Positions 19,133 through 27,790 are shown, counted from the stretch's first letter. The stretch: 64,000 bases of DNA from Vermamoeba vermiformis (GCA_045837725.1 JBEWZL010000136.1:1-64000); one strand, 5' to 3'. Numbers and translations: made by a program. Notes: generated by a model not told the origin, from the sequence alone.

Positions 19133-20194
19133 TTAGTTTTTGTTCGTGCGCTTGGGTCTGTTTGTGTTGAGCTCGTCGTCTTCATCGTTATCCGAGCCGC
19201 TGCCATACTGCGCCTCAACATCACTGTTGCTACTCTTAGCGTTGAATAGCTTTCCTGGACTTTTGCGTACCTTGGTCTTACGTGAGCCGTCAGAAAGCGC
19301 GCGTCTCTTTCTCTTAGGCTTCGATACAATCATTACATCGTCATCATCACTCTCGACACTGCCTTCATTATCGCCCCATCTGCTCTTGCGTGTCTTTTTC
19401 TTGGGCGTAATCATCGCGATCTCTGCTGCTGTAAGTTGTTCTCCGTTAGCCTGCTTCAATTTTATCTCCTTTTTGGTAATCTCGTTCGTCATTTTTTCAA
19501 TGGTCTTTTTGTTTTTAACCGCTGCTTCCTTCTCGGCCACATTTGACATGCGCGGCAGTAGGTTGAGTGCGGCCATTTGCAATTCGGGTGCTTTTTCATC
19601 TACATGCAGCAGTTTTTTGACGTAGCTAATAACCGTAATCTGTCGTTGCAATCGCTCGCCATAGCACGTAATGCAGAGTTTGAGTGGGTTGGTACCATAA
19701 AGCGCATTGCAAAACTGGCGTTTGCTAGGCATTTGAATGAATTTGATGTTGATGCAAAGGTTCTGCCTCGCGTCCCAATTCGGCAACTTGAAATATTCGC
19801 CAGCGAAGACCAATATGTCCGTGTAAAGTAGGTCAAGCAAACGCGGGTCCTTTTTATCAAACGCTTCTGTTATTCTCTTTTCTAAAGCTTTCGTGCCGGT
19901 CTCTTCTGGGGGCTGCTGCACTGCAGGCTGCCGCTGTGGTGGTGGCGCTACTGGGTGCTCTTGGAATGCTTGCTGCTGCGGCACGGGTCGTTGAGGAGTG
20001 CTCGGGCTCGGGTCCGCAGTTTGAATATTAATGGTTTGAAGCTGGGGCGCCTGCTGTTCAGTTGTTTGCGCTGCGGTAGGTAAAGGTTCACTGGACGGTG
20101 CTTCGCTAGCGCCTGACGTGGTCGTTGGGTTGGTGCCTGCTTTTCCCCTATTTCCGCCTTTTTTCGCTGATGACGCTGGTGCTGTGGTGCTCAT
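19133..20194 (-). CDS. Viral hypothetical nuclear-type protein, 353 aa
   Basis: Residues 1-105 are low-complexity (Pro/Gln/Thr/Ala). Residues 105-235 look like a folded helical domain (KALEKRITEAF... LQRQITVISYVKKLL). After a Lys-rich coiled segment, the C-terminus has three basic clusters (KKKTRKSR, KPKRKRR, KVRK) alternating with acidic runs, as in nuclear proteins. No family recognised. It converges with the 18423 gene with only a 44-bp gap, and diverges from the 20327 gene across a 20-bp inverted repeat. Confidence 0.7.
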   Translation of the reverse strand: MSTTAPASSAKKGGNRGKAGTNPTTTSGASEAPSSEPLPTAAQTTEQQAPQLQTINIQTADPSPSTPQRPVPQQQAFQEHPVAPPPQRQPAVQQPPEETGTKALEKRITEAFDKKDPRLLDLLYTDILVFAGEYFKLPNWDARQNLCINIKFIQMPSKRQFCNALYGTNPLKLCITCYGERLQRQITVISYVKKLLHVDEKAPELQMAALNLLPRMSNVAEKEAAVKNKKTIEKMTNEITKKEIKLKQANGEQLTAAEIAMITPKKKTRKSRWGDNEGSVESDDDDVMIVSKPKRKRRALSDGSRKTKVRKSPGKLFNAKSSNSDVEAQYGSGSDNDEDDELNTNRPKRTNKN

Positions 20195-20252
20195 AATTAC
20201 AATTTAAAATCTCCCAAGTGCTCGCAAGTTCGGAAAAGTGAGCGAAAAGATA

Positions 20253-20322
20253 AATTTATCGATCGGAATTTCTGTACTGACCAATGGGGTAGCTCCGTCG
20301 TGGAAATACCGATCGATAAATT
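20253..20322. promoter_or_regulatory. 20-bp inverted repeat between divergent genes
   Basis: AATTTATCGATCGGAATTTC (20253-20272) and GAAATACCGATCGATAAATT (20303-20322) are complementary at 19 of 20 positions, separated by 30 bp. They lie between the starts at 20194 (minus) and 20327 (plus). The right arm ends five bases before that ATG. A bidirectional operator is likely; it is unrelated in sequence to the four GC-rich palindromic elements. Confidence 0.6.
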
Positions 20323-20326
20323 CCTG

Positions 20327-20980
20327 ATGGATTCACTTGTCGGAGCTTTGCCGCTCTTGCGAAACCATAAATTGGAATTCAACCGTCAATTCATTTACCG
20401 TTTATTCGACGATTATTACAACATGTCTGTTTGGAATATGCACACCCTTACCAATGCGCTGCCCGCGCCTGCCAACCCTCCTGCTGCTCCTACGCAGCCG
20501 TTTGGTCAATTCAACGCACCTTTTGCTCCGAATGCCGCATTCGCTGCGCACCAAAACATCGTTCCTTACAACGCTGCACCCGCTGCTGGCTCATTGGCTC
20601 CTATGCAGCAGTATTTCGGCCCTATCGCTCCAACTGTTCAAACCCCGGCCTTCAGCCTTGCTCAGTTCAACTTCAACCCGCACTGTGGGAAGCGATGCTC
20701 GTACACGACCAGACCTAGAGGAGGTAAACCCGCAAAGCGCTGCCCTATCGTTTGTCGCGAGAATATGGCTTTCAAAACTATTCCCGGCATGGACGATTAT
20801 GTGTTTTGCAGCAAGCACTTCACCAAGACCTTTGAAGGCTTGAAGAATAGTGCTCTCAAAACGATTGAGAATCGCAATCAACAAAAGGCCATTATCGTGC
20901 AACAAAAACAAGACTTCAACCAGCGAGTGGCAGAGCTAGACAAGGAGTACCAAGAGCTGGAGGCGATGGACTGCTCATAA
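20327..20980 (+). CDS. Viral hypothetical protein with Cys-rich domain, 217 aa
   Basis: The start chosen is ATG 20327, since the longer frame opens with GTG. A short helical N-terminus (to residue 40) precedes an Ala/Pro/Phe/Asn-rich low-complexity region (40-120). A Cys/His-rich segment follows (CGKRC, CPIVC, CSKHF, about residues 126-170) and could bind zinc. The C-terminus is a coiled coil with many Gln/Glu. No family recognised. It pairs divergently with the nuclear-type protein at 19133-20194. Confidence 0.65.
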   Translation: MDSLVGALPLLRNHKLEFNRQFIYRLFDDYYNMSVWNMHTLTNALPAPANPPAAPTQPFGQFNAPFAPNAAFAAHQNIVPYNAAPAAGSLAPMQQYFGPIAPTVQTPAFSLAQFNFNPHCGKRCSYTTRPRGGKPAKRCPIVCRENMAFKTIPGMDDYVFCSKHFTKTFEGLKNSALKTIENRNQQKAIIVQQKQDFNQRVAELDKEYQELEAMDCS

Positions 20981-21179
20981 TTCCGTGTCTAGTGGCTTTA
21001 CCCCGAGCCAAAAAACTAAAAAAAGGGGGCATGATTAACATATATAGCTCGGCGTAATGAATTGCATGGTGTTCTTCGAGCCGCAACCAATTTTTCCGCT
21101 GGACGGCAAACATGTTGTAATATGAGAATAAACGGTCAACAAAAATCAAGCGTGCGATTGTTTATTTTTTATTTTAGCA

Positions 21180-21479
21180 ATGACATATCAACAACAACTC
21201 ATCGATTTAGCTTTTACGCAGCAAGTAATCGACCTACGAAATGACAGCGTATTCGAGACGATATTACCGCTCGCAAGCTACTTCGCTAATAAAGATAGTA
21301 ATGCCCTACTCGTCGTCAATGCAGTCGTAGTTCCGCCCGGCGCTTTTGCGGACGAAAAGGAATTCATCAAGAATACACCTCTTACTTCAAATGTAATTCT
21401 GTTCACCATGAAACCAAATAATATCAAACCAAATAATACTCAATCAATAGCTGATCGTCGCACTTTCAATAAGAAATGA
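21180..21479 (+). CDS. Viral hypothetical protein, 99 aa
   Basis: A small soluble-looking protein from ATG 21180. Residues 1-75 alternate helix and strand; the tail is Asn/Lys/Pro-rich with two near-identical IKPNN segments. No family recognised. The 199-bp gap before it shows no other feature beyond an AT-rich promoter-like stretch. Convergent with 21635-22132. Confidence 0.55.
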   Translation: MTYQQQLIDLAFTQQVIDLRNDSVFETILPLASYFANKDSNALLVVNAVVVPPGAFADEKEFIKNTPLTSNVILFTMKPNNIKPNNTQSIADRRTFNKK

Positions 21480-21634
21480 ATTAAACTTGTAAACTCTGAA
21501 TTACCCGTTCACTGAATTGTTCCAAAAAATAAAATTTAGTCAATCTCTCGAGATTTGACGTTTTCTAAAAATACCCGACCAAGCACCCTCCCTTGCTCAT
21601 AGACAAGTGATTTTAGGCCCAAATCCATAATATA

Positions 21635-22132
21635 TTATGACTTTAGGCTACTTTGCTCGTTGTTAGCCGCTTCCAAGGCAATCAAACTTTTTCTAATATT
21701 TTTCGACTCGGCAAGCATTTCGCCAAACACTTTAATAAACTCCAATAAACAATCATTATCATGAAATACGAGGCAACCATTATCATTTTTTTCCGATTTT
21801 ATTGACAAAGTCCGTAAAATTCGTGCCCTAGTGTCATCGACTTCAATTGTTAAAGGCCCACAACTACGCATGAATTGCCCCTTATTTATTGCCTTATTGG
21901 TCATAATTTGTTCGGCGTCTTTGGTAAGTTCATGCAACTTCGTCAATGCTTGTAGTAATTCGTCTGCACTTTTCAGGCTACTCTCGGGTCCAAAATCAAT
22001 TCGTAAAGTAAGTCTAGAGCCACCAATAGTGCGATGTTGCACTAAAATATGGTCTTCTTTAATACTCGTTGTCAAACGAATTTCATAATTTAATTGCGTA
22101 ATATTTTCGCGTGATTGAGTAATCGAATGCAT
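21635..22132 (-). CDS. Viral hypothetical protein, 165 aa
   Basis: An intact frame from ATG 22132. Residues 10-55 alternate hydrophobic and polar positions as in a beta-sheet. Residues 55-90 and 125-160 look helical or coiled-coil. One Cys-containing strand segment (SCGPLTIEVDD) lies in the middle. No known family or targeting signal. It heads a minus-strand gene group with the zinc-ribbon gene upstream. Confidence 0.65.
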   Translation of the reverse strand: MHSITQSRENITQLNYEIRLTTSIKEDHILVQHRTIGGSRLTLRIDFGPESSLKSADELLQALTKLHELTKDAEQIMTNKAINKGQFMRSCGPLTIEVDDTRARILRTLSIKSEKNDNGCLVFHDNDCLLEFIKVFGEMLAESKNIRKSLIALEAANNEQSSLKS

Positions 22133-22175
22133 ATTGATTTATAATATTAAAAAATAAATTTTTAATTCGACAAAA

Positions 22176-22727
22176 TTAAATATCAAAATAATTATCTGGA
22201 ATTGCTAGGCAATCTGTATATTCATCTACAGCAACGCCATCGTAATACATTAAGACAATTATAGTCTGCCTATTTGGCAACGAAATTAATGTTGCAAAGT
22301 CATAACCATGTGTAAATTTACTTATAATCTCTTGCTGTTCCGCGTTAGGTTTGTTTTTTCCCCTAAAGTTAATTATAATATGGTAAACGCTATCGTTCGT
22401 TTCAGGAAAGTAGAGCTGGCGCTGGTAAACATGGGCCTTGAAGTATTTACAAACAGTCCTCAATAGTTCAACGTTAATGGCCGAGCAAATATAATGCACC
22501 CTTGGGCGATAGATAGGAGCTGATGGCGTCTGACCTAAGTATTTAGTCTTATATTGGAGTGTTTCCCTCTCGAATCTTTCCATGTCGATACGCAACTCAA
22601 AGCATTCACTACAAATGCCGTCATTTAATATTCTAATTTCACCGCAGCAATCGCACACAAAGTATTTGCTAATTTCGTGCTTTATGTCGTCGATTATGTC
22701 GAGCTTTGAAATGATTATCGCGGCCAT
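22176..22727 (-). CDS. Zinc-ribbon protein, viral paralogue family member 2
   Basis: The start chosen is the internal ATG at 22727, because the product (MAAIIISKLDIIDD...) then aligns with the starts of its paralogues. A frame extended to 22781 is also open. Zinc ligands are CDCC and CSEC. The C-terminal part differs from member 1, with mixed strands and a LISLPNRQTIIVLMYYDG segment. Length is 183 residues. Function unknown. Confidence 0.7.
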   Translation of the reverse strand: MAAIIISKLDIIDDIKHEISKYFVCDCCGEIRILNDGICSECFELRIDMERFERETLQYKTKYLGQTPSAPIYRPRVHYICSAINVELLRTVCKYFKAHVYQRQLYFPETNDSVYHIIINFRGKNKPNAEQQEIISKFTHGYDFATLISLPNRQTIIVLMYYDGVAVDEYTDCLAIPDNYFDI

Positions 22728-22781
22728 TGTGCTGTAAGTAGTAGTATTAAAAAATAATGTCTTGGGCCTAATAGACAACAT

Positions 22782-23045
22782 TTAGTAGCATTCAACGACC
22801 TCGTAAATCATGCGCTTGTACGCGGCATTAGTGGACTTGATATGTCGCGACTTGACCGCTACTTCAATTACATCACGCACCACACTAGGGTCCGACGCGG
22901 CAACGCCTAGCACGATGTTATGGTCGAGCTTCAGGTGCTTACAAAGTGCGTTGATGGCCGCGTTAAACTCTGCCTTAGTAGGTGCGTAGTATTTGGCGCT
23001 AATAGCGAGCTTGACGTAAGCATTGAAGTGATCTTGCAATGACAT
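22782..23045 (-). CDS. Viral hypothetical helical protein, 87 aa
   Basis: A small helical protein, all alpha by composition, from ATG 23045. It starts MSLQDHFNAYVKLA and ends VVECY. It lies 54 bp upstream of the zinc-ribbon member 2 start, on the same strand. The conserved flank (ACCTGAGATGGGCC) of palindromic element copy 3 faces it about 115 bp upstream. No family recognised. Confidence 0.6.
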   Translation of the reverse strand: MSLQDHFNAYVKLAISAKYYAPTKAEFNAAINALCKHLKLDHNIVLGVAASDPSVVRDVIEVAVKSRHIKSTNAAYKRMIYEVVECY

Positions 23046-23175
23046 TATGTAAGTGTATGTATGCTATAATGCGTTATAGTAGCTTATATATACCTAGATC
23101 GGCCTAGTATTTATATCAAAATTAAAAAACGAAAATTACTTTTTATAATCTAGATTATTAATAGGCCCATCTCAG

Positions 23176-23245
23176 GTGGCGGGACGGCGACGTTAAAAAT
23201 CCTATACTTATAACTATCAAAATTTCCACATCGCCGTCGCGCCAC
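23176..23245. promoter_or_regulatory. Palindromic origin/promoter-like element, copy 3
   Basis: Arms at 23176-23193 and 23228-23245 flank a 34-bp spacer that is the exact reverse complement of the copy 1 spacer. Its orientation is opposite to copies 1 and 2. It lies upstream of the 87-residue gene (minus) and close to the 3' end of the next minus-strand gene, so it is not strictly between divergent starts. That favours an origin or structural role over a purely bidirectional promoter. Confidence 0.85.
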
Positions 23246-23286
23246 ATCAGTCAAACTACTTAAAAAATACGAAATAACTTTTTTAA

Positions 23287-23802
23287 TTACTCGCAAAGGT
23301 GCCTAAACATCGCGGGCGTTTGGTCGAATAACAAAGGCGCACAGGCCTCGAATAAAAGCGCCACTATTGCGTACTTTAGGTCGTTGTAGTCATTGATCAG
23401 GTCCTGTACGTAGTCTACGTAAAAGCCCCATACGCGAAACCAAACAAGGTAATGTCGCAACTTTTGACTAATTGCGCGTACAAACTCATTAAATATATCT
23501 CTACTTAGTGATACATGCGATGCATAGTCGTAGACTTCTCTTGGATACGCGCGGTGCATTTGTATCAGACCTGGTAGCAACCTAATGCGGCCCAAATGCA
23601 ACCACAGGCCGTGGTTTAGGCCCAATTCGCGGCACACAGATGCCCAATAAGGCACCCAATGAAACCTACAATCGCTACAGACCCACTTTCTTCCAATGTA
23701 CCTCAAACCCGCGACACGCCCGCACGATTCGCACTTGAAATATGCCTTTATCAGGTATTTCACGTCATCGATGATATCTAGCTTATCAATTATGATCTCC
23801 AT
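23287..23802 (-). CDS. Zinc-ribbon protein, viral paralogue family member 3
   Basis: A 171-residue protein beginning MEIIIDKLDIIDD, with a CESC...CSDC zinc ribbon near residues 24-44. Like member 1 it has aromatic segments (VWFRVWGFYVDYVQ) in its second half. It is more similar to member 1 than to member 2 in the C-terminal region (both have a (I/V)WFR(I/V)W core). Function unknown. A very AT-rich stretch of about 75 bp precedes its start. Confidence 0.72.
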   Translation of the reverse strand: MEIIIDKLDIIDDVKYLIKAYFKCESCGRVAGLRYIGRKWVCSDCRFHWVPYWASVCRELGLNHGLWLHLGRIRLLPGLIQMHRAYPREVYDYASHVSLSRDIFNEFVRAISQKLRHYLVWFRVWGFYVDYVQDLINDYNDLKYAIVALLFEACAPLLFDQTPAMFRHLCE

Positions 23803-23906
23803 TTAATTAATCAAACTTAAAAATTAAATTTAAATATTTTATTTTAAATTAAATATCTATGCGGTTTATATAACTATACTTAAACATTAGGATACACACG
23901 CGTAAA

Positions 23907-24098
23907 ATGGATATCCCAAATGCGCCTATTCGCCAACGTAAAGCAAAGGAATACGCACGTCCCCACTGCCCTGTATGCAACATTAGACACACCTACAAAA
24001 ACTCTAATGTATGTAGTTTGTGCCGACAGCGACTCAATATTGGTCGTAAACATTTGGAGGCCGCCAATGATTATGAGCGCTTCAGACATTTATTGTAA
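23907..24098 (+). CDS. Viral small zinc-finger protein, 63 aa
   Basis: A 63-residue basic protein with CPVC (residues 20-23) and CSLC (36-39), forming a treble-clef or ribbon-type zinc site, and an Arg/Lys-rich N-terminus (RQRKAKEYAR). It could be a small nucleic-acid-binding or transcription factor. Divergent from the zinc-ribbon gene at 23802. Confidence 0.65.
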   Translation: MDIPNAPIRQRKAKEYARPHCPVCNIRHTYKNSNVCSLCRQRLNIGRKHLEAANDYERFRHLL

Positions 24099-24206
24099 GT
24101 ACTGTTAAAAAAATATAACTGTGTTAATGTAATAACTATTGTAGGTTAACCCAATTAACGTCGTAAACATCGTTAAATTTTATGTGATAGATATTTTTTT
24201 GGCCTT

Positions 24207-24377
24207 TTACTTACGTTTGCGATCCTTTTTTAGTTTCGCCCCGCGCTTGTGTCTTGCCTTTAGTTTCGCTGCATTGGCCTTAGCAACGACCTTACTGTGG
24301 CCCTTTGGGTAATGTCGGTAATGGCCGTCTACCGTGTAGGTAGGTACCCAATACTTAGTCCTTAGGTTTGTTGGCAT
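24207..24377 (-). CDS. Viral tiny basic protein, 56 aa
   Basis: A frame of 57 codons from ATG 24377 to TAA 24207-24209. The N-terminal 20 residues are aromatic (KYWVPTYTVDGHYRHY). The C-terminal 30 are almost entirely Lys/Arg/Ala (NAAKLKARHKRGAKLKKDRK). This is the make-up of small DNA-condensing core proteins in adenovirus-like particles. It neighbours another basic protein (24399-24686) and the fibre, so a virion core role is plausible. No homology is claimed. Confidence 0.65.
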   Translation of the reverse strand: MPTNLRTKYWVPTYTVDGHYRHYPKGHSKVVAKANAAKLKARHKRGAKLKKDRKRK

Positions 24378-24398
24378 TGTATATTTAATGTAGTAAAT

Positions 24399-24686
24399 TT
24401 AATTAGGTAAATACGCCCACATGATCAGGGCCAATCCGCGCCTTGAATAGGTCCCTGTTGCGGCATTGTACAGTACCTCACGATTGGCCCTAGCTTGCGC
24501 AAGGTGCCGTGCAACAAACGCATCACGTTTGCGGCGCCAGTCGCTCGATAGGCGCGTGTAGGATCCATTGGCGCGTCTATAGGCCGCGAGAAAGCCCCGT
24601 TTGGACCTCGCAACGGTACTGACCCCGCGTCTCTTGGCCTCAGGCACGTACTTTTCAATCTCAGATAATTTCATATACTGGTACAT
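24399..24686 (-). CDS. Viral basic protein, 95 aa, with RGFLAAYRRA motif
   Basis: A strongly basic protein from ATG 24686. The segment VARSKRGFLAAYRRANG (about residues 25-41) is followed by WRRKRDAFVARHLAQ and the ending RRGLALIMWAYLP. I recall this order of motifs from short uncharacterised proteins of other large DNA viruses and phages (a DUF6321-like pattern), but that is from memory and unverified. A DNA-binding or virion role is plausible. Confidence 0.7.
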   Translation of the reverse strand: MYQYMKLSEIEKYVPEAKRRGVSTVARSKRGFLAAYRRANGSYTRLSSDWRRKRDAFVARHLAQARANREVLYNAATGTYSRRGLALIMWAYLPN

Positions 24687-24704
24687 TGCTATATGATATA
24701 ACGA

Positions 24705-24938
24705 CTAATTTTTTGTATTATTAAACACAGGCGATGGAAGAAGTATTCCCGCGACGGTGCTTAGCACAGGCAATCCAATTCCAACATTACCAGTCGCGCA
24801 CAAGAAAATACCTATGCCTACGATAGATAAGCTCGCAATGGCCGCCGTAGACTGCGGTAAGATTGCCTTTATAATATCAATTGTCGTATTACTTTTTGGC
24901 GCTTCTTGTTCGGGCGACTGCTGGTTTTGCTGCGACAT
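24705..24938 (-). CDS. Viral small membrane protein, 77 aa
   Basis: A Gln/Pro-rich polar N-terminus (to residue 20) is followed by two adjacent hydrophobic segments (about 33-49 and 52-66). Its first 50 bases overlap the 3' end of the fibre gene in another frame. A virion membrane protein is plausible; family unknown. Confidence 0.6.
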   Translation of the reverse strand: MSQQNQQSPEQEAPKSNTTIDIIKAILPQSTAAIASLSIVGIGIFLCATGNVGIGLPVLSTVAGILLPSPVFNNTKN

Positions 24939-27475
24939 TTTCTAGTCTTTCAATACGCTGGATTAAATCATTCACTATATTTTCAAGTGCCATATTTTTG
25001 TCTTGTAATTGTTTAATCAACTGCTTTTGGTGCTTTATTATTCCGAAGCTGATAAATGCAATTTCGTCGCCTGATACGGTCTGTATCGGGTCATCGGGAT
25101 TTTCAATAGTCTTCGGGTGAGTAGGTGAGGTGCGTATATTACCCAATTGGTGCTTCGTGTATAATGCATTCACCTCCTGTGCAATCATACCAAGCTTGAT
25201 ATCACTGGCATCTTCGTCGTCTTTGTAGTTGAAGTTAACCACCTGTACGGTGTCTATGTCGTCGTAAATATCGGCGATTGGGAGCTGTCTACGAATATTC
25301 TTGAGCCTAATATCAGAAATCGTATTCCAGGTCGTTGTAGTTAATTGAAGGCCTTGACTACCGGCTGCATTGGTTGAAAGATAATATCCCCCGGACATAC
25401 GCCCATAAAATGTCTTCTTTTGATTCGAAATTCAATTTGGGATTGAATTACCGTGTTTGCTAACACGCCCATCTTTCGCATGGGGATTGGACTATATCTT
25501 AAGCAATATCTACCATTTCAATAGATATCACCAACATCCATTTAGTCTCTGGACGCGATTACGTATAGTTAACGTAATATTCGCTGCGGATTGCCCATTT
25601 GACGCCTAATAGCAATCTATCGTATAACTTTTTACAATAGTCCAAATCATGAATTTGAAATGTTTTACCTGTAATTAACAGGGACTGTGTATTATACGCT
25701 TTAGGGGTTTCCCGCAATTTGAATGTTTCGCGAATAAAAGTATTTATTCACTATCGGCTACTTTTATAGCCGATTTAACGAGCAAGACATAATTTACTCG
25801 TTCCGCACGACACTGCTGTGGCGCTACTATCGCTGACACAGAAGCAATTGGAAAATGATGTCGAGCAATATGATCCAAAGATAAGAGTGCCGCCCGTATT
25901 GCCTGAAATGGTCGTATTTCCATTGCCGCTGCATAAAATCATGTTGGCCCCTGCGGTGGCCGTAATGCTGCCTCCGTTAGACGATATAATCGTAGAATTA
26001 TTGCCTCCTGAGATGCTTGCTGGGGTATTCGATGAAATAATGGAATTGGTGCCACCAGTGGACGTTATAGACCCCGAAGTTGACGCTATAATGGCCGAAT
26101 TGTCCGCACCAGACCCTAATGTGTTGCCACTGCCAACTACAATGGCGCGATCGACAGTTGAATTGATCGTGTTAGGTGTCGTGCCGCATACATCAATGCA
26201 CCTCATTTCACCTAGTCTATTGTTGTTGCACAGGATAAACTTAAAGTCAGAATCCAAGTTCAAGCTACCACCACCTTCACCATAGCAAGTGCCGACGTTG
26301 ATTTGACCACTCGATGCCGTATTGGATGAGTTCCTGACCTGTAAAACACCTGTAAGGGCCGATTTAAGTTGCGTTTGACCTAGCGTATTAATGGTCAATG
26401 TGCCCGTATTGATGGTGCCATCAGTACCCCCTACAGTGGTGCCTGAATTGATTGTACCGGCCATATTGATGACGGCCGAAGCCGGATTGATGTTAATATT
26501 ACCGGCGCTGGTAAGGTAATTGTTTGAGTAGACCGTCCCGGCCTGTACAGTACCGTCATTACCCCCGGCGGTAGATCCTACTTTGAATATACTACCTGTA
26601 GCGCCTGTAAGGTATGTGTTCGCGGCATTAACACCATCTCCAAGGACCAATGCGTCTGTATTACAGCTAAATCTTGGGTTATTATCACCAGATACTCTCA
26701 CGCTGAATTTAGTAAACCCTGCTACTGAATTAGGGAAAGTAATGGAATTCACTATTAGGTTAGCTGTATTACCACTCAGATCCTGAATTACAAGATATCC
26801 TGCACTTCCATTGACTAATTGTACGCCACCGGCCGCCGTAAGTTGCACATAGCCGACGTTCGTAAGACCTTTGTTGTTAAAAACGACATTGTTGCCGACT
26901 GGATTGATGTTTAAGTCGGCGCTATTGGTCGAAATAGTGTCGGTATAGGTCGTACCTAAGCGTAATGTTCCATTGGCCGATCCTAGTGCGGTGGTGGATA
27001 ATGTAAGATTACCTGCACCGGACCTGTACGCGAATGTATCTGCAACGTTATTGCCTGCTGACCATTGCATTGATCCGTCAGTTTTAATGGCCAATTTAGG
27101 GTTCACACCGGTAGTTGGATTGGTCGCGGTCAGGATACTAGTGGTGTTGCTACTGGACGACGTATTTATCGTTTTAAGGTCCAATGTGCCGCCCGTGATT
27201 GCCAATTCATTGGCCCCAACGCGTTGCAATCTGGTGTCCAATGCGTTAGTACCATCGCCAAAGTCAATGAATCCATCATACAACAGACTTAACCTATCGT
27301 TGGCGTCTCCAGTTATTTTAACACAGAATGCATCGGACCCACTAGACCCCACAAGAGGGCACAGTGAAGTTCCACTAGGGGGCTGTACAACTACATTGAT
27401 AGTGTTGTTGTTCGTTATACTACCCCCGCTAGGGTCAGTGTTGTCTATCCTTTTGTTGATATTTACAAAATCCAT
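24889..27475 (-). CDS. Fibre/spike protein with C-terminal S74 chaperone domain, split by a group I intron
   Basis: Exon 1 runs 27475-25796 and exon 2 runs 25425-24889; the spliced product is about 738 residues. The start is ATG 27475, since the longer frame opens with TTG. The N-terminal 560 residues are a beta-rich, Gly/Ser/Thr/Asn-rich shaft with repeating units (GTTVGGTDGTI, STAGGNDGTV). A Cys-rich region near its end has Gly-Asn-Ser repeats. Exon 2 begins with a segment ending FYGRMSGGYYLST, then the S74 intramolecular chaperone domain: ISDIRLKNI with the Ser-Asp cleavage site and catalytic Lys, and LGMIAQEV. A final coiled coil follows (about 40 residues) and a basic tail. Such domains trimerise phage and giant-virus fibres and then cut themselves off. 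The junction falls exactly between codons. Confidence 0.88.
25426..25795 (-). ncRNA. Group I intron in the fibre gene, 370 nt
   Basis: On the minus strand the exon ends ACGAGT at 25801-25796. The internal guide GCTCGT is at 25783-25778, giving a P1 helix with the required U-G pair at the splice site. P2 is a perfect 8-bp hairpin (25774-25753). The core elements follow in order: AATTGCGGGAAA (P/Q, about 25719-25708), GGGCAATCCGCAGC (about 25596-25583), AGAGACTAAATGG (R, P7 5' side) and AAGATATAGTCC (S, 25500-25489). A hairpin AATTCAAT/ATTGAATT then precedes the terminal G at 25426. No endonuclease is encoded within. Splicing joins the two fibre frames exactly. Confidence 0.92.
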
Positions 27476-27510
27476 GAATTTATTATCAAGTATATTATAT
27501 TGCACAAACA

Positions 27511-27630
27511 ATGGTACTCGAAACTATCCTAATGTTAATTTTCATAGGCGGGGTCGTCGCCTACTTCGCAATGCTGAGGACCCAAAAGAAGCCTTCAAAG
27601 GGCCTAATCTCGCGTATAGACATGCTCTAA
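27511..27630 (+). CDS. Viral single-pass membrane peptide, 39 aa
   Basis: ATG 27511 to TAA 27628-27630. One hydrophobic segment (ILMLIFIGGVVAYFAML) is followed by a basic tail (RTQKKPSKG). It is divergent from the fibre gene, with 35 bp between starts, and ends 18 bp before palindromic element copy 4. The tiny size limits confidence. Confidence 0.5.
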   Translation: MVLETILMLIFIGGVVAYFAMLRTQKKPSKGLISRIDML

Positions 27631-27648
27631 AAAAGGGGCCCAACTCAG

Positions 27649-27718
27649 GTGGCGGCACGGCGACGTAAGATTTACTATTTATATAACTATCAAAATATTC
27701 ATGTCGCCGTCCCACCAC
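27649..27718. promoter_or_regulatory. Palindromic origin/promoter-like element, copy 4
   Basis: Arms at 27649-27666 and 27701-27718 pair with a few mismatches across a 34-bp spacer containing TATATAACTATCAAAAT. The flank GGGCCCAACTCAG lies on the left, the same orientation as copy 3. The 27791 gene follows on the right, with the shared AATTTAAAAATTTAATA box between. Confidence 0.82.
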
Positions 27719-27790
27719 ATTACTAGGGTAATTAATTTCGTTAATTTAAAAATTTAATACTACTTAATATAGTTCCTATTAAGCATACTA

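Noticed and set aside
27475-27511. Fibre start at TTG 27511
   Set aside because: The ATG at 27475 is in frame, and a eukaryotic virus should use ATG; the extra 12 codons lie between divergent starts.
25818-27668. Plus-strand open frames opposite the fibre gene (25818-26285, 26583-26786, 26973-27668)
   Set aside because: They are antisense shadows of the repetitive fibre coding sequence; their compositions mirror it and they have no start context.
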